From positions 1 through 29,706 of the forward strand of contig CALSCO010001205.1 in the NCBI GenBank assembly GCA_943704415.1: DNA of 29,706 nucleotides, given 5' to 3'. The stretch comes from Parvularia atlantis. Taxonomy: Eukaryota; Opisthokonta; Rotosphaerida. The notes under the pieces are model-generated. The model was not told where the DNA came from. It made no database searches and worked only from the letters and a program-made list of their open reading frames with translations. The translations under genes and the position numbers were made by a program. Below are positions 29,683 to 29,706 of this stretch, piece after piece; position 1 is the stretch's first letter, and the number at the start of each line of letters is the position of its first letter.

Positions 29683-29706
29683 GTTTGCAGATCAGAATAG
29701 CATAAT

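Noticed and set aside
1-29706. tRNA, rRNA or other structured RNA genes
   Set aside because: No cloverleaf with the GGTTCGAATCC-type arm or rRNA core words was found on either strand by eye; a covariance-model scan would be needed to exclude diverged RNAs.

Overview
The window comes from a nuclear genome of a GC-rich, gene-dense, intron-rich single-celled eukaryote. Evidence for this is a set of purely eukaryotic proteins (ORC2, ATG8, FYVE and PX proteins, a full-length ABCA transporter, a DAF-36/Neverland-type Rieske oxygenase, an FBXO21-like F-box protein), each cut by many introns of roughly 40-80 nt. The introns nearly all start GTGCGT or GTGCG and carry CTCAC or CTGAC a short way before a final CAG. 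Exons are strongly GC-rich, so opposite-strand frames stay open for long stretches and most of those open frames are noise. The lineage cannot be fixed from this sequence alone; a free-living protist is the best guess.

Layout, left to right: an unidentified helical protein running off the left end (-); ORC2 (-); a PH-SH3-PX-PX adaptor (+); a FYVE zinc-finger protein whose first intron is a 37-bp minisatellite (-); an unidentified helical protein (+); an FBXO21-like protein (+); methylmalonyl-CoA epimerase (-); Rieske cholesterol 7-desaturase-like protein (+); mitochondrial-type beta-ketoacyl-ACP synthase OXSM (-); an unidentified hydrophobic protein with a His-Asp tract (-); a dual-specificity phosphatase (+); a full ABCA transporter of more than 7 kb (-); a 0.6-kb lower-GC gap with one small ORF; 3-methylcrotonyl-CoA carboxylase alpha subunit (+); ATG8 (-); and a decayed IS607-family recombinase at the right end (-).

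Genes are packed very tightly. Convergent stop codons lie about 23-140 bp apart, divergent start codons may lie as little as 9-26 bp apart, and same-strand neighbours are separated by 0-34 bp. The only large gap (24546-25157) and the right end (from about 29230) differ in composition from the rest. There is a loose metabolic theme: mitochondrial acyl-CoA and fatty-acid enzymes (MCEE, OXSM, MCCC1), sterol and lipid handling (Rieske oxygenase, ABCA) and phosphoinositide/endomembrane proteins (FYVE, PX, ATG8). The tight packing means neighbourhood alone is weak evidence of shared function.

No new multi-gene system stands out. The strongest unusual signals are the GTGCGT splice donor with C at +4, a GC-AG intron in ATG8, the PH-SH3-PX-PX architecture, near-zero intergenic spacing, the IS607 relic and the unexplained low-GC gap.
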